A stretch of DNA of 64,000 nucleotides from AP-15 sp035538335 (lineage in GTDB: Bacteria > Pseudomonadota > Alphaproteobacteria > ATCC43930 > CGMCC-115725), in assembly GCA_035538335.1 (NCBI GenBank), contig DATLKN010000008.1, positions 190,326 to 254,325 on the forward strand, in the 5' to 3' direction. Position numbers and translations under genes: made by a program. The notes under the pieces were generated by a model. It was not told the DNA's origin. It saw nothing but the letters and a program-made list of their open reading frames with translations, and searched no databases. Shown in pieces: positions 61,820 to 64,000 of the stretch. How positions within the stretch are numbered: the first letter of the stretch is position 1; each line of letters starts with the position of its first letter.

Positions 61820-63610
61820 ATGACCAATCTGTGCAGCGATTTCCGCGCTCTCGTGCTCGCCGCCCTCGACGACCTGGTGCGCGAGGGCGCGTTGCCGTCC
61901 GGTATCGACCCGGCCCGCATCGCGGTCGAGCCGCCGCGGGATCCGGCGCATGGCGAGCTCGCGACGAACGCCGCGATGGTGCTGGCGGGGCCGGCCCGAC
62001 AGAATCCGATGGCGCTCGCCGAGCGCATCGCCGGCGCGCTTTCCGCCCATGACCTCGAGTCGGCCGGCTATCGCGGCCGCGGCTTCACGACGCAACCGGC
62101 GCGGCCGGGGTTTCTCAACATCCGCCTCGCGCCGGAAATCTGGCATGCGCAACTGCGTGCCATACTCGAAGCTGGCACCGCCTTCGGCGATTCGCAAATC
62201 GGCGCCGGCGAGCGGGTCAATGTCGAATATGTTTCGGCCAATCCGACCGGGCCCATGCATGTCGGCCACGGCCGCGGCGCCGTCTTCGGCGATGCGCTCG
62301 CGGCGTTGCTCGAAAAGGCCGGCTTTGCCGTCAGCCGCGAATATTACGTCAACGACGCAGGGGCGCAGGTGGATGCGCTCGCGCGCTCGCTCCATTTGCG
62401 TTACCGCGAGGCGCTCGGCGAAGTGATCGGCGAGGTGCCGGAAGGGCTCTATCCCGGCGAATACCTCGTCTCGACGGGCCGGGCGCTGGCCGAGCGCGAC
62501 GGCAGGAAATGGCTCGGCCGGCCGGAGGCGGAATGGCTCGTGCCGCTGCGCGATTTTGCGGTCGCGCAGATGCTGGCGCTGATCCGGGCCGACCTCGCTG
62601 CGCTCGGCGTCAGGCACGACGCCTACGTCTCGGAGCGCGCGCTTGTCGCCGCCGGGGCGGTCGAGGAATGCCTCGCCGCGCTCGACGCGCGCGGGCTCAT
62701 CTATACGGGCGTGCTCGACCCGCCGAAGGGCAAGCGCCCCGAGGATTGGGAGCCGCGGCCGCAGACCTTGTTCCGCGCCACGCAGTTCGGCGACGACACC
62801 GACCGGCCGCTCGGAAAATCGGACGGTTCCTGGACCTATTTCGCCGCCGACATCGCCTATCACCGCGACAAGTACCGGCGCGGCTTCAAGAATCTGATCG
62901 ACGTCTGGGGCGCCGATCACGGCGGCTATGTGAAGCGCATGCAGGCGGCGGTGCGCGCGGTGACCGAAGGCGAGGCTGCGCTCGACGTCAAGATCTGCCA
63001 GCTCGTCAATCTCTTCGACAAGGGCGAGCCGGTGCGCATGTCGAAGCGGGCAGGGGTGTTCGTCACTCTGCGCGAGGTCATCGACGAGGTCGGCCGCGAC
63101 GTCTTCCGCTTCATCATGCTGACGCGCAAGAACGACCAGCCCCTCGACTTCGATTTCGCCAAGGTCACCGAGCAGTCGAAGGACAATCCGGTCTTTTACG
63201 TGCAGTACGCGCACGCCCGCGCTTCCTCGGTGATGCGGCACGCCGCCGGGCTCTTCCCCGAGCTTGCGGACGACGGGCGCGCCGCCGACCGCTTTTTGGC
63301 CGGCGCCAATATCGAGCGGCTCGCCGACCCGGCGGAGCTGACGCTGATCCGGCAGCTGGCGCTGTGGCCGCGCCTCGTCGAAAGCGCCGCCGAGGCGCAC
63401 GAGCCGCACCGCATCGCCTTTTATCTGCAGGAGACGGCGGCGCAGTTCCATATGCTGTGGAACAAGGGCAAGGACGAGGCGACCTTGCGCTTCATCCTCG
63501 CCGCCGACCCGGAATTGACGCGCGCGCGGCTCGCGCTGGTGCGCGCCGTCGCCATCGTCGTCGCCTCCGGCCTCGCCGTTTTCGGGGTCGAGCCGGCGCG
63601 GGAGATGTGA
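61820..63610 (+). CDS. argS: Arginyl-tRNA synthetase
   Basis: A 596-residue class I synthetase. HIGH-type motif HVGH in ANPTGPMHVGHGRGA at about residue 140; KMSKS-like motif RMSKRAG. An Arg-specific N-terminal Add1 domain and the C-terminal anticodon-binding DALR domain (AAQFHMLWNKGK) are both present. ATG 61820 is taken; the frame upstream to 61457 is repeat and the dgt tail. Confidence 0.96.
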   Translation: MTNLCSDFRALVLAALDDLVREGALPSGIDPARIAVEPPRDPAHGELATNAAMVLAGPARQNPMALAERIAGALSAHDLESAGYRGRGFTTQPARPGFLNIRLAPEIWHAQLRAILEAGTAFGDSQIGAGERVNVEYVSANPTGPMHVGHGRGAVFGDALAALLEKAGFAVSREYYVNDAGAQVDALARSLHLRYREALGEVIGEVPEGLYPGEYLVSTGRALAERDGRKWLGRPEAEWLVPLRDFAVAQMLALIRADLAALGVRHDAYVSERALVAAGAVEECLAALDARGLIYTGVLDPPKGKRPEDWEPRPQTLFRATQFGDDTDRPLGKSDGSWTYFAADIAYHRDKYRRGFKNLIDVWGADHGGYVKRMQAAVRAVTEGEAALDVKICQLVNLFDKGEPVRMSKRAGVFVTLREVIDEVGRDVFRFIMLTRKNDQPLDFDFAKVTEQSKDNPVFYVQYAHARASSVMRHAAGLFPELADDGRAADRFLAGANIERLADPAELTLIRQLALWPRLVESAAEAHEPHRIAFYLQETAAQFHMLWNKGKDEATLRFILAADPELTRARLALVRAVAIVVASGLAVFGVEPAREM

Positions 63611-63613
63611 ACC

Positions 63614-64000
63614 TTGACCTACCAGATCGGACCCGTCGATCCGGAAGACCGGGCGCCATATTCGGGAGCGCCTGCACCGGCGCGGCGCCGTACCTTGACG
63701 GCGACGGCATTGGCGATTTGCGTGATGGCGCTTTTCGCGGGGGCGGTGTGGTTCGCCTATATCGCCGGCTCGCACCGTGCGGCATCGGGCCGCGTGCCGC
63801 TGATTCGTGCCGACCAGCGCCCGGCGAAGGTCAAGCCCGCCGCCGCCGCCGGCATGCACATCCCCGATCAGAACATGCTGATCTACAACGAAAGCCAGCC
63901 CAAGGTCGAACGCCTGCTGCCGGCGGCGGAGCAGCCGCTGCCGCGCCCGGCGCCGCCCGCGCCCGCGGCGGCGCCGGCCTCGGTGCCCGCGGCGCCGCCG
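63614..64000 (+). CDS. SPOR-type cell-envelope protein, N-terminal part (3' truncated)
   Basis: A TTG start 3 bases after the argS stop opens a frame to the window end (129 codons). It encodes a short cytosolic segment, one transmembrane helix (LTATALAICVMALFAGAVWF), then GMHIPDQNMLIYNES and a Pro/Ala-rich linker. This matches the membrane-anchored SPOR proteins that follow argS in alphaproteobacteria; the peptidoglycan-binding SPOR domain itself would lie beyond the window. Confidence 0.8.
   Translation, partial: MTYQIGPVDPEDRAPYSGAPAPARRRTLTATALAICVMALFAGAVWFAYIAGSHRAASGRVPLIRADQRPAKVKPAAAAGMHIPDQNMLIYNESQPKVERLLPAAEQPLPRPAPPAPAAAPASVPAAPP

Overview
The window is about 64 kb of uniformly GC-rich chromosomal DNA from an alphaproteobacterium. 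The evidence is gene order: ribE-ribH-nusB; CBP3-type chaperone-yceD-rpmF-plsX-fabH-ihfA-merR-tRNA-Pro; and dgt-argS-SPOR protein. These are vertically inherited alphaproteobacterial arrangements. The catabolic gene content and GC fit Rhodospirillales or a neighbouring order, but I cannot place it further. GTG and TTG starts and 1-4 base overlaps (ATGA, GTGA) are frequent, so many genes are translationally coupled.

Layout: 0-1.4 kb, riboflavin synthesis and nusB. 1.6-5.0 kb, an MFS carrier and a K+-independent H+-pyrophosphatase. 5.1-11.1 kb, a cluster rich in Cys, Met and His: CcdA, two membrane-anchored thioredoxins, a cupredoxin, a DUF411 protein and several small secreted or membrane proteins of unknown function, most in one leftward operon. 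11.2-16.3 kb, housekeeping genes and tRNA-Pro(GGG). 16.3-22.7 kb, a deacetylase, a secreted beta-helix protein divergent from a winged-helix/TPR regulator, a methyltransferase and a ThDP enzyme. 22.9-32.2 kb, a complete MdtABC-type RND pump with its outer-membrane channel. 32.3-36.5 kb, an amino-acid-type ABC importer with RidA and DUF1989 proteins. 36.5-51.1 kb, catabolic genes: a decayed MFS gene, HyuA, DoxX, an MFS carrier, a tannase-family esterase, an SDR, a ThDP enzyme, a 2-hydroxyacid dehydrogenase, a GIY-YIG gene and a molybdopterin oxidoreductase. 51.3-60.2 kb, an accessory stretch of locally lower GC: split and fused spermidine-synthase-like proteins, HyuB, a HEPN/DUF4258/DUF2283 module and secreted proteins. 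60.4 kb to the end, dgt, argS and a truncated SPOR-type gene.

Palindromic repeats lie between genes throughout and sometimes supply start or stop codons. One family is notable. A pair of unlike palindromes flanks the GIY-YIG nuclease gene at 48.2-48.6 kb, and the same pair occurs without the gene at 1.47-1.57 kb. In one palindrome every difference between the copies preserves base pairing. The two most promising undescribed systems are this GIY-YIG composite element and the 5-11 kb metal/thiol cluster. The HEPN/DUF4258/DUF2283 module is a third candidate.
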